From Antedon mediterranea (taxonomy: Eukaryota > Echinodermata > Crinoidea > Comatulida > Antedonidae), in the NCBI RefSeq assembly GCF_964355755.1, contig NC_092671.1:563001-627000 (forward strand): a stretch of DNA of 64,000 bases. Reading direction: 5' to 3'. The notes beneath the pieces are model-generated. The model did not search any database. It was given only the letters and a program-made list of their open reading frames with translations, and was not told where the DNA came from. This document shows positions 47,894 through 59,120 of this stretch, in pieces. How positions within the stretch are numbered: the stretch's first letter is position 1; every line of letters begins with the position of its first letter. The position numbers and the translations under genes are program-made.

Positions 47894-50527
47894 TTACCAG
47901 CTGTAAATTTCAGACCTTCTACGGTTTTCTTCCGCCAAAAGAAATAGATCTCTAAAAGATGGAGCTTGGAAGCATTCACACGAACATGGTAATGCAATCC
48001 ATTCGATCTTTAATACTGGAAGTAGACGATTGAATGTTGCATGGTGTTCACAGTTCTTGACGATCAAAGCTCGTCTCCAACAATACTTTTGAATGCAGCT
48101 TCCAACCCCTCGGTTACACCGTGCATTACTGTAAAAGAAGACATTACTGTAAAAGAAGACATTACTGTTTTCAGCATTCACGTTTTGTAACTCTCAATAC
48201 GAGATTTGTTTTAAATTTAAAAACAAATATCCCTTAGTAGAAGACACATTTGCTACAGTGTATAGTTGTTGAAAAAAACTCTTTCCTAACACATTTATTT
48301 CATGATTTGAAAGGACTTACCGACAAACGGTGATCCTTGGTTTTTGTAAAAGATTCATAGCAGGATTCGGATTATGAGATTGAAAGAGCCGAACCTTTTG
48401 TCCATATTGGTTAAATGCAGAGTCAATAGGTCTCATTCTTGTTCTACCAGGACACATTTCACCAGGGACATATCCGGGAACAAAGATACCAGCATTTCCT
48501 CCATTTCCACCGTTACCACCATCTCCACCTGCACCACCATCCATACACGGCGCTCCTTGTGCACCGGGTCCCCCAGCCCCTCCCGCTCCTCCGTCACCAC
48601 CACTGCCACCAAATCCGCCGAATCCTCCATTACCACCAGTTCCTCCCGTTCCTCCGCTTCCACCAGGAGCCGCCCCAGCACCTCCACTACCCCCGTTACC
48701 ACCACTTCCTAAAGAAAACATTCACATATTATTTTCTATTGTCGTAATATTTGTGGCAAATGATCCTGATTACATCATTTTATGATTGCTATATTTTAAT
48801 ATAATAATCATATGTGGTTTTACCTCCGTCTCCAAATACTCCAGCGTTTCCTCCATTACCACCGTTTCCACCCGTTCCACCTGTATCGCCTACTCTGAAC
48901 GCGGGGCCTGCATTACCCCCATTACCACCGTTACCGCCATTCATTGTATCAATCACATACTGCTCTGGCCTAAAGTAAATAAATAATACATTTAGAAAAA
49001 AAACTATTGGATTTGAAATCGATTCAATATTGCGACCTTTATCTCTAACATTGTAGTATTAATTAGAATTGGAGAGTGATTGATTTGGAAAAAAAAGTAT
49101 AATTTTACGTCACCGTTGCTAAACTTCAGTTGTTTTTAAAAGAAGAAAATAAGTAGTTCTTTCCAAAGACCTTTTTAACCAACAAGACAATGGTGTAATT
49201 AAAAGCAAGCATACGGTGTTCAATGATGAACCAAGTTGATATCGAGGCGTACGTAACTCAACGACTCTTGACAACATACGTGAATAGAAGTACTCAACGT
49301 TTTAAGTTTCGTTTTAAGTTTATCAAGTTTACTATCTTTTTTTTGTAATATCATCAGTATCAATAGTATTACTTGTCTTCGTTTTTATTGAACGATTAAA
49401 AAGGCACATTGCATAATAAGAAAGTCCGTCCTACATGAATGTGTGTCCCCACCACCACAAATTGAGGCATTATATACACGCACGTGTGGCTTGTGCAACA
49501 CACACAACGGTAACATTTTAACTACTGTATTAATCGAACTATTTATGTTAACCAATCAAATAAATTTTATAACTTACGATATAGTATCTGGGCTTTCAAA
49601 CGGTTCGTCTTCGTACAGACATCCATACCTTTCTTTAACATCTTGTATAAATTCTGCAGTTAATGATGTACGTCTAGATAAAACAAAACACGTACTTAAT
49701 TAATAATATCGGTAATAACACCTTTAATTTTATGCCGGACATAAATTATAATAATGACGAATACATATGACATAGAAATAGCCTGTAGATAAACTTTATT
49801 CGTCAAAAATTGAATTTTTTTTTTTTAAATTGTCTTCCTTGGCAAGATAGGATATGAAATATATTTAAAATACGATACAAAAATATAAACATTGCAACAT
49901 TTAAAATTCCGAATTAAAAGTTCTCTTAAATTTTGAATTAAAAGTTCTCTTAAATTTTGAATTAAAAGTTCTCTTAAATTTTGAATTAAAAGTTCTCTTA
50001 AATTTTGAATTAAAATTGTGTATTGGGTTTGGAATACAAATGATTAATGTTGTATGTTACCTATAATGTGTACTTATGAAACAAAACCAAAATGATATAA
50101 TACCAATAATAGCAACAACAACCAAGCAATACCAATCCCTTACCCTATACATAAAAGCAATGATTCAAACGTTGGGTTTCGTGGAGGCAAGTAACTGTAG
50201 TATGGGTCTGGGCCGACGGCTGCACCATTTACTTGAATACATAATATACATGTCAAGAAAGCCGACAAAATCTAATTTTAAAATCAGTAAAACAATATAC
50301 AATTAGCCTAAAAGTTTCAAATATATTTCATATTTACTTCAGCTTCCGCTATAATCCATATAGCAATAACATGTGATACTCGCGTGTATTATTTCGAGTA
50401 AACTTCGAGTTAAGCTAAATTTTATTCACAAGTTGAACTTAAAACTATAAAGCAGTTATACTTATCCAATAAATGAAAAAAATAAAACATTTATAATAAA
50501 ATAAAAATAATTTACCGTTTTAAACAT
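47894..50527 (-). CDS. Secreted Gly-rich protein with Spaetzle/neurotrophin-like cystine-knot domain
   Basis: Six coding exons in minus order: 50527-50516 (MFKT), 50271-50144, 49673-49578, 48969-48824, 48708-48321 and 48128-47894, giving 334 residues. Order: signal peptide (KTILSAFLTCILCIQVNG); the shared N-terminal module (DVKERYGCLYEDEPFESPD, which aligns with the neighbour's); a long Gly-Gly-Asn and Gly-Gly-Ala-rich linker (about residues 88-200); a C-terminal cysteine domain (TVC-x4-C-x6-C-x-Q-K-Y-C-W-R-R-A, ending W-I-A-L-P-C-S-C-E-C). The spacings C-x4-C-x6-C-x14-C equal those of the downstream paralog. There is no lectin domain. Spaetzle and neurotrophins are secreted dimeric ligands for Toll- and Trk-type receptors; the relation here rests on Cys, Gln-Lys-Tyr and Trp patterns and is not proven. 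The last acceptor is triplicated, so 6 or 12 extra residues are possible. Confidence 0.84.
48125..48167 (-). promoter_or_regulatory. Triplicated in-frame 3' splice site (18-bp repeat)
   Basis: In gene sense, CAG/TAATG occurs three times, giving exon right borders at 48128, 48146 and 48164. The 18-nt spacing preserves frame and would add NVFFYS once or twice. The two inner sites have a good tract (CTTCTTTTACAG); the outermost (GCTGAAAACAG) is weak. Confidence 0.8.
49911..50012. repeat. 24-bp tandem repeat, about 4 copies
   Basis: Units read GAATTAAAAGTTCTCTTAAA plus TTTT. It lies in the intron between exons 50271-50144 and 49673-49578 of the Gly-rich knot gene. Confidence 0.92.
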
Positions 50528-50734
50528 CGTAGATGGTTTATATTGCAGCAATGTTGTTTTCTAGAGTCGATCGTCAAGGAGACTGTTCAAAATGTACTTA
50601 GATATTTGCAGACAAACTTATTGTAAATATGAATTTGCATTACTTTCAATGAAGACTTATTATGATTTACTTGAAACGCACTTAACCTTGTCAGTAATCT
50701 TCTAACATCTGCTCAAATACCGAATCAAGCAATA

Positions 50735-51235
50735 CGCATTATTATTTTTGATTGGTTGACAATTTGGGATTATTACAAGCATCTAGCCTACATTATACAT
50801 TTACATAAAGGTAAAGTTCGGTAAATTGCGTGTAACTTTTAGAATTTTTACTCGATGGTATATAAAGATCGGTACTGATTTTAACCACCTAATGTAACCC
50901 TGTTTACTAATTAATTTGAGTTAGATAATTAGTTATTGACAATTAAAACGAACTTAGGTTAAACAATTTTCCGCGAATTGGGGTGTTTTCCGAATATGTT
51001 ACACACACCGTCCGTGGTTGTTGACGCTGAAACATACCCGCACACAATAATACGAGGATACATCGCTGAAGTCTATCTGCGTTTACAGTCATTGTTTTTA
51101 ATTGCTGAATGTCGATTACAAGAACGTAATGGTAAACTATTTAAGTCATAGAAAATCATGTTTTACTTTGTAAAATGGAAAATGGAACGTTCCAACCTCT
51201 CTTCCAATTGTCCATCAGACGTAATACATCAGTGC
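50735..51235. repeat. Inverted partner of 21600-22165, in the 5' flank of the Gly-rich knot gene
   Basis: It carries collinear, diverged blocks, including GAATTTTTACTCGATGGTAT and TAACCCTGTTTAC on the plus strand. In minus sense it includes CTTTATATACCATCG, a possible TATA element about 320-340 bases upstream of the start codon at 50527. Confidence 0.72.
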
Positions 51236-51420
51236 CCAACAAACCAGCACTCATGACAGATCCGGTTTTATTTTATTTATTCAGTGAATGCAGTTAGTTA
51301 ACAAATGTTCAACCGTTTCAGGAATTTAAACGCCGCAATCGATAAATAAAGATTTCTGTGTTGTTTTTTTTAAACCCTAACCATGCAGCATAGATAATTT
51401 GCATTTTGTGCCACACCAAA

Positions 51421-51866
51421 AGGCAATGAACTGTGTAGTTGTCTGGCTATAGCTGCCTATTTTTCTGCTGTAACCAGTCTCACATTAGCAGCAGTAGTAG
51501 AGAAGGGAACAATAGGCAATGAACTGTGTTGTCTGGCTAGCTGCCTATTTTTCTGCTGTAACCAGTCTCACATTAGCAGCAGTAGTAGAGAAGGGAACAA
51601 TAGGCAATGAACTGTGTTGTCTGGCTAGCTGCCTATTTTTCTGCTGTAACCAGTCTCACATTAGCAGCAGTAGTAGAGAAGGGAACAATAGGCAATGAAC
51701 TGTGTTGTCTGGCTAGCTGCCTATTTTTCTGCTGTAACCAGTCTCACATTAGCAGCAGTAGTAGAGAAGGGAACAATAGGCAATGAACTGTGTTGTCTGG
51801 CTAGCTGCCTATGTTTCTGCTGTAACCAGTCTCACAATAGCAGCAGTAGTAGAGAAGGGAACAATA
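51421..51866. repeat. 88-bp tandem array, 5 copies
   Basis: Units begin AGGCAATGAACTGTGTTGTC, then CTGGCTAGCTGCCTATTTTT. The first copy carries small insertions (GTGTAGTTGTC, CTATAGCTGCC) and the last has point changes (CTATGTTTC, CACAATAGC). It is intergenic. Confidence 0.95.
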
Positions 51867-52315
51867 GTAATGCTGCAATGTGAAAAGTAAAGGAAAATTT
51901 TCGAAAAATGACCAAATTTCGACCTTTTTATTTTTTGATATAAATTGTTAATATGACACTATAAGATGATGATAATGCAATAGGCCTATATGTGCATATA
52001 TGGCAATATTATTGCATAATAATTGAATTTTAAAAACTGCTGTCTTTATAGTATGTCCTATGATTAGGGCTGTATTTAAAAAACCGTAAAGTATCAGACA
52101 ATACACAAGATCAACAAAGGAAACACAAATATTCCTAAATTGAGATTTATTTACATTTGGAAAAATACAGTTTTACTAGTTAATACAAATTGCATTTACT
52201 TAATTCACATCAAAATAAATCACTTCATTCGACAATCAAAACTTTTGGTTTATTTGGAATGAACAGTTAGATTTTCTTTCAGTTTGTGATATATAGTATT
52301 TATTTTCATATGTAT

Positions 52316-52708
52316 ATATATAAATCCAACTGAAAAAAAAATGACAATGCTGTGGGTATCAGTGGCTGGATCTCAATGGAGATACAAAAATAAAAAGCGA
52401 AAAGCTAAATCAAAACGATAAAGTAAACAGCCAGAAAAGTTAGCAGAGCTTTCGGGCAACACTAGCCCTTCATCAGTGCAAGTGAAGGAATTTATATATC
52501 GTTAATGACGTCAATGACGTTATCCAAATTCCTTCACTTGCACTGATGAAGTGTTGCCCGAAAGCTTTGCTAACTTTTCTGGCTGTTTTACTTATCGTTT
52601 TGATTTAGCTTTTCGCTTTTTTTTGTATCTGCATTGAGATCCAGCCACTGATACCCACAGCATTGTCATTTTTTCAGTAATTTGCCTTTGGATTTATATC
52701 TATATACT
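52316..52708. mobile_element. Near-palindromic foldback element of about 390 bp
   Basis: The left arm (52316-52490) and right arm (52535-52708) are inverted copies over about 160 bases, with a short centre (TTAATGACGTCAATGACGTT). Shared text includes CAGTGGCTGGATCTCAATGG / GAGATCCAGCCACTG, CAGCCAGAAAAGTTAGC / GCTAACTTTTCTGGCTG and GGGCAACACT / GTGTTGCCC. Length differences between the arms are small. There is no open frame. Confidence 0.9.
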
Positions 52709-53634
52709 TATTCTGTTTGTGGAATTTTCTTGTTCGCTTTATTATGACTTTCCGAATTAAAGATGAATTTAATTGAATTGCATACTCTGCAGCAAATACA
52801 ACATTTTCAACACTGAAGTTACCTAATGTGGGACGTAATGCAAAATGTATTGAACAATTAATGTATAGTTAGTTTATCAGACACATACACGCCACCTATA
52901 ACGATCCAAAGATCTTGCATTTTATGCACTTAAACAATGCACTGTAGTGAAATTGCAGTTTGTTTACATAAGCTTAATAGGAAAAAATATATATACAAAA
53001 TAGGATAACAATATTTACCATTAGTTAATATTTAAAAGTTTAGAAACGTTTGACGTTCTGTGCGTTGAGAAATTTTACCGAAACAAAGAAAAAAGAAATA
53101 ACTTTCAGCCAAAAAAAAAAAAACAAATCTATGATAGAAAATTTATTTATTTTGAAATGTTTACTGTAACATGAATTTTAAATAATTTATGTACAAAATA
53201 TTTGATTTCATTTTAGTTTTAACGTTTTACACAATACTATAGCAGCTTTTTTTTAAATATAGAAGATAATTTAGTCTATAATTTAAAGATTGATTTAAAT
53301 TACATTAGTATTAATGATAAATAAACAAATAGATCACTATTATCTCTATACATTATCTTAAGTCATTATGAATTACCTTATTTATATTGATTTGCGCTTG
53401 CATTGTTTCAACATTTCACGAAAAATTATAATAATTTTTTTTCTTCTAGATTTTGCTTGGTATCTTTAACAGCTAGTTCCAATTACATTCTTAAAAAATC
53501 ATTTATTTTGGTGTTTGTGTTTTTGTTATGTTGGGAGAATCGCATATTAGATACAGTATATACCATAATGGATATTTGAAAGAGTGATGTTAATAGTAGT
53601 TAAACATAAAGATAAGGTAATATTTGTAGTTGCA

Positions 53635-55158
53635 TTATTGGCCACAACATCCTATTTTACTAGGCAATGTAACATCTCCAACTGGGGGTAGGATAGCAAC
53701 TTGTCCGTCTCGTTCTTTGTACTCTTCATATTTCCTAATCTTTAGTTGGTAGAACAACATGCCGATGCCAAAGACGGCGATTAATCCGCCAAAGAATCCC
53801 GCCCAAAGTGCTGCTACAGTCTCTGGCGTGAAACTGCTACCAGTTTGTTCTACATTTGTATCTGCAAGAGAGAATAAGTTCCAACATTACACGAATATTT
53901 TCATTCATTTCATTACATAATCCGTGTACAACAACTTCTAAATGAGTGAATTGATGGATTGAAGTACCCGGGAATAAGAAGATATCTTTTAAAATCTTCC
54001 TGGAATAATAGGACATAATTTGTTTTATTCGCCAATTTGTATTCCTATCGTGTTTATTTTTCTTTATCTTTTATACTGGACGAATAGTTAGAAACCTAAA
54101 AGCAAGAGCGGTATTTGTTGGATGGTGTGTTGTACTAGTAGTAGCTAGTGTGATAGTGTTATGGCGGAGTAGTAGTTTGAGGTAGTACAGTAGTAAACAA
54201 ATATGTAATCAATAGCATTACAAGTGATAGTAAACTAGTAGCATTGTTGTTACATATTAACTAGTGTCTGGCCATGAAATAACAGTGATTTATAAATAGA
54301 AATATTTGGAATTATGCCAACATATTACATAGAATACGTACAATGGAATTAAATCAACGTAGGCGTTTTGAGTTACTCGAGTATTGTAGTTGGTACCAAC
54401 AAATCTATCTCGTGCCATATGCTATACTGTTTTAAACCTGCTTTAAGCAGGAGGAAATTCCCTAATGTTTAATCAAATATGTATAATCATATTTTGGAAT
54501 AATGCCAAGAAATGGCGGTAACTTGAAACGCGAAATCATTTCCAGGATTTAATATCACAAGACGTAGTAGGCCTAAATGGATTAACAGAAAAGGATAGCG
54601 TCTTTCAAGCCATGCTTTGCAATGCATGCATTTGAAAGTGCTAGTGTATGTTACCCGAATGCTCTGCAAAATTCCTATCTGGGCGTTTTTATCGATTTGA
54701 TTAGATTTTTTTAAATTTTAGTTCTTTTCACCATTGAGAATCAAGCCACTGATACCAACAACATTAAATAATTTGCCTTTTGATGAATTGGCAGGATTAA
54801 AAGTAGATTATATGAGTCCTTAGGCCTATATGAACATTTTTGCCAATCTCTGCAATAGGGCTACACAACCTGTCGATATGTCTAGGCCTACATAGGCTAC
54901 AAATTTCTGTGCGAGGCTGTGAGCTAAAATTAAGTTTTGTTTTCGTTTTTCACAGACATTGTACATGTGTACCATAATTATTCACACAACCTGCGTGAGT
55001 GATAGGTTTAGCATTCAATAGAAGCAATAACCGTGTCTTTTATTAAATCAAGTAGAGTAGGCATAGTGGTTCCCATGCTTACCTTTGTCAGTCGTGTTGT
55101 TGGCTTCCACTAATAGTAACGTCCAACAGACGTATATGGTTCCCAGTAATGTTTTCAT
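53635..55158 (-). CDS. Small single-pass membrane protein, unknown function
   Basis: Two coding exons, 55158-55083 and 53861-53635, joined in phase 1, encode 100 residues. A signal peptide (MKTLLGTIYVCWTLLLVEA) is followed by a short lumenal or extracellular part with a sequon (NNT). One transmembrane segment rich in Gly (WAGFFGGLIAVFGIGMLFY, about residues 46-64) comes next. The cytosolic tail is charged (KIRKYEEYKERDG) and ends IGCCGQ. The Gly pattern suggests tight helix packing with a partner, and the terminal Cys pair could be acylated; both are inference. I do not recognise the family. Splice sites are good (AAAG/GTAAGC and TTGCAG/AT). A non-coding upstream exon is possible. Confidence 0.75.
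54726..54785. mobile_element. Relic of the 52.3-kb foldback element end
   Basis: TTGAGAATCAAGCCACTGAT, then ACCAACAACATTAAATAATTTGCCTTT, matches the terminal arm at 52637-52690 with several changes. It lies in the intron of the small membrane protein gene. Confidence 0.6.
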
Positions 55159-57624
55159 TGGTTTAATTACCCTCCTGTCAAGACAGAACATAACATACAA
55201 TACAAGACATTAGTTTACACAGTCAAGGTATATGTAATAATATAACATTATTACCAATATAACAATGGTCTTTCTACAACAAGTAAATAATCATAAAACT
55301 CTCTTTTGTTCAAGTTACTTTTCTTTTACAAAAAGTGAACTTTTACCTAACAAATCAACTGTTAACGTTTAACAATGATTTAGTTTTAATAGTGTTCATG
55401 CCGGTTGAATAGTATCAGTCTTTTTAGAAGAGTTAATTCTCGTATTATGCCCAGTCGTTTTATTCTTTTACAATTAGTCACACAGTAACCACTCCGTATT
55501 ACTGTAACATTTCAAACTTTGTGTGGTCAACTATTATTATTACTTATTATTACAGTTTATACTGTGTTAGAAAAGCTGGGACTTTTATTGTACATGAGGC
55601 TACTGGCAGTATTCAAAATGTAAGTATTATGTCTGTGACAGTGTAGCAGTCGTAACAGTTAAAAGCATGTATCCGTCTAAAGTATCAAGATACAATTACT
55701 GTACAAATAATAATTAGCGGGACAGCACCATTTATATACTTCTTTATCTATATTGAAAAAATGTATTGCCTATAGCAAATGTAATCTTATTTTTACAATT
55801 ATTACCAACTCGGACTGGATTAATTGTATTCTTTTTTATAAACGCATTCCAATAACAATACGTCATCCAAAGTCAATAATGTTGTGGATGGTATGCTTGA
55901 CGTATTGATTATTTAAATTGTATTTCAACAAAAACACAGAAAATCATTAGGAATACAGATATTTACGCCCTATTATGATGAGGCAATGAATTATTCTTAT
56001 GTTTTTATATTAATATTAGAATTTCGGAAAAACCCAAGCGTCAGCTCAGTTATAAAGTGAACTTGATGAAATATATAATTCCTTCCCTTAATAATTACTT
56101 AATAACCTAATCTCACAATACAGTAACCAAAAGATTATATCAATACTTTAACTGGTTTACATCAAAACATCAAAGTTCTACAGTTATTAATGGTTTCTAA
56201 TGAATATTTTAATTGGAAGCACTGGAATAGCAAGAAAGATCAATTAATAGACTACATTACTATGTCCAAGAATAAGAAGAATGTTAAGTACACTAATAGG
56301 CCTATCTCTATTCGTTCTGGGTTACTCACACTTTAGTTGTATTGTTATATAATTAGTAGTAGTAAGGTTTAAAGATGTGCAGAACTTGATTACAACCAAA
56401 ATCAGCGGAAACTATCCACAGGTGTAAGGCATGGTAGACAACGTTACGATTTTAAAACGTGATATTTTGATTACATCTATAGGTGGCGCAAGTCATGTAC
56501 TCATAATTTAAATAAACACATTCACCAGTATTTGTATAACTGAGCATGCGCTTTAAAATAAGTAGTTCAGTTTTCAATAACAAAATTAATCTAGCATACT
56601 TTTGATGGTATAAGACCGTACGTTTGCAACATGTTCAAAGCAGGGAGTTGTAAAACAACTCCCTGTTCAAAGTCTGTGGTTTTAGTTACTTTTCCAATAC
56701 GATAAACTACTAGGCTTACAAATTAACTTCTGTTTCCCGTTTATGATCTCAGTAAATTTAATCGTTTCTATCATCCCAACGTCACATAAATCTCTCCGCT
56801 TATGTTACTTTATACTTTGCATATATCACAGAAAAATATATTCCGTTTATTTCTTATTATATAAACTGGATGAACTGTTTTAACTACATTAGGCCTACAG
56901 TACCCTATATAACTTTATGCACAAAGACGGTGGGCTACTGTACTTAATGCAAGGCGATTGTCATACTTTGACATTTGTAGGCCTACTCAATCAAATCAAA
57001 TTAAAATAACATCTTACTACCAGCAATTATATGATACTAAATAATGAAAAGCCATTTGTCCATTATCATGGTAAAATCGCGTTTTAGAACTTAAGTTTAA
57101 AACGCGATAATATCGTGTCGTAAAAAAAAACCAGTTTTGAGAAAATGAAAAACACTTTTGCTGTTTTATTTTATCCTATAGCCCCAATTAAGTAACTTTT
57201 AAACGCAATACCAATCGTGCAGACTTTTCGTGAAATTTAAAATACCTCAATAAAAGCCCCTATCATATGGACACAGTCAATTATAGAAATCCCCTATAAT
57301 GGATAATAACGCCCGTATTTTGGAAAGATTTCACCAACCCCACTCGAAATTTACGATACAGGAGTACAGTTGTAGATCCAACACTTAATCAAGGCATATC
57401 ACCAAAACTACTATGGTAAACCGATACCGTCTTAATACTGGTACACCCTTAACATTAATAAAGTTTCCTGTGTAGAATCAGCTGATAACCAGAACATAAA
57501 ATAAACTTACTGGTATAAAGACACTGGTATAAAGACAATGGGATAGGAGCGACGGCATCACCAAGAGTAATTGTTCTATAAAATATCATTATCCAGTTTG
57601 TAGATACTGTATTATGTAAAGTTC

Positions 57625-57720
57625 TTTATTATTTATTTATTTATTTCAACTATATTTATGATGGTGGTCCATCCAGCCGAAGCTAATCATTACTCTAGGA
57701 CATTTTTTTATTCCAATTCA
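57625..57720 (-). mobile_element. Possible LINE 3' tail (minus strand)
   Basis: Minus-strand text GGCTGGATGGACCACCATCA, then TAAATATAGTTGAAATAAA and an AATAAATAAATAAA run, resembles CR1-type tails. No reverse transcriptase remnant was recognised beside it. Confidence 0.35.
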
Positions 57721-59065
57721 ACAATACAGTAAATAAGTAAAATTTCATGAAACAGGGTAACCACAAGTGTTACCACAAAAAAACGAAAATAAAGGAATAT
57801 TAGAAGGGATTTGAATTAAAATTTAAATGAAATTAATTGGACATTTAAAATGAAATCGTAAAGGAAATATAAAGGAAGAATATAGTTTAGTCAGATGTAT
57901 TGGTCCTTCGGAAATTCATGTCGGAATTGAAACAATAAAATTAGAGCACAACCAATATACACTGTACAGGATAAACATAAAAGTAACAACCAATACCGTA
58001 TACATATTTAGCGCACGAATAGAGTGCGTATTTATAACAAATAAAAAGATATAGGCCTAAAAATCTTTTTTTCTTCAGAAAATGTGTTTGATAGATTTGT
58101 GCATATTAGATAGCGAGAGTGATTCATTAACATGCCTTGATTATTGATTTGTGTAAATATGGCTAATTCAACGGATTAGATGCATAAAGCTTATCATCGA
58201 TAAACGTTGAATATGGTTGAATTGCATTTTTGGCGATTCATTCAACCAGTTACAAAAGGTAGAGACAACGGTTTGGATTAATTCTTCTCATATTGCTGAT
58301 AAAAATAATATTTTATGTCATTTGTACGTGAAACGTTGATTGATTTCAATGACATTTCTTCTGATAGTTTGCTAATAAAATACAATACTGTGTCAGTTTA
58401 TGCAAAACAGACGAGCAAAAAGTAATTTATGTGGGTAGGATGTTTGTAGTAGCATGGTTCGTAGTTGTTCACTGCCAGTCGACAGCTAGAGGAGATACTG
58501 ACAACCTGTTATATTCAGAGGCCTAGATTTACGAAATGTTAGCTAAGAAATGAAACATTTCTTTTACAAGAACAGCAGACATTGAGTCACGTTTTAACAA
58601 TCATTGATTCAAGAGAAAATGCAAGTATTATTCGTTTCTTCAGGTTAGAGTAAAAGAAATTCAACTCTTTCTTGTTTTTAGTTTCAAAATTTAGGCCCTA
58701 CCTTATTATCAAATCTGAACTACGTCATTGCACAATAGTAGGCCTAATGTCGACTTCGATATTAATTTATGATACCTGAATAGATCGAGAAACTTGTGAA
58801 ATTGTTGTATCTGTATTCGTGATATTCATGACAGGCCAAAACATTAGCTCATGAGTTCTAATAATCCCAGGGTACCTGGGTCATGTCATGTCAAGTTGAT
58901 CTCACAACGAACATTTACATATCATTTATGATTTACACGTTGGTCTTGTTACGGTTTGTTCTGCTTTCCATTGTATAATAATTTTATTCGTTTATTTTCT
59001 ATATCTCCACCTGTTAAAACAGTTGAAATGATCATTTCTATTAATAGGCCTATGCCTACGCCATT

Positions 59066-59120
59066 ACAATAACACGTGAAATACTCGCGTGTATTGTTCG
59101 AGTGAAGTTACGTTAGTTTC
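59066..59120. repeat. Short dispersed repeat, partner near 50360
   Basis: CAATAACACGTGAAATACTC, then GCGTGTATTGTTCGAGTGAAG, matches 50360-50415 (GCAATAACATGTGATACTCG, then CGTGTATTATTTCGAGTAAAC) in the same orientation. Confidence 0.6.

Larger units (their letters stand above)
50528..53634. other. Intergenic with promoter-side homology, 88-bp array and palindrome
   Basis: Bases 50735-51235 mirror the segment at 21600-22165. An 88-bp array follows at 51421-51866 and a near-palindrome at 52316-52708. The rest (to 53634) is AT-rich with no exon that I can support and should contain the 3' UTR of the small membrane protein gene. Confidence 0.55.
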
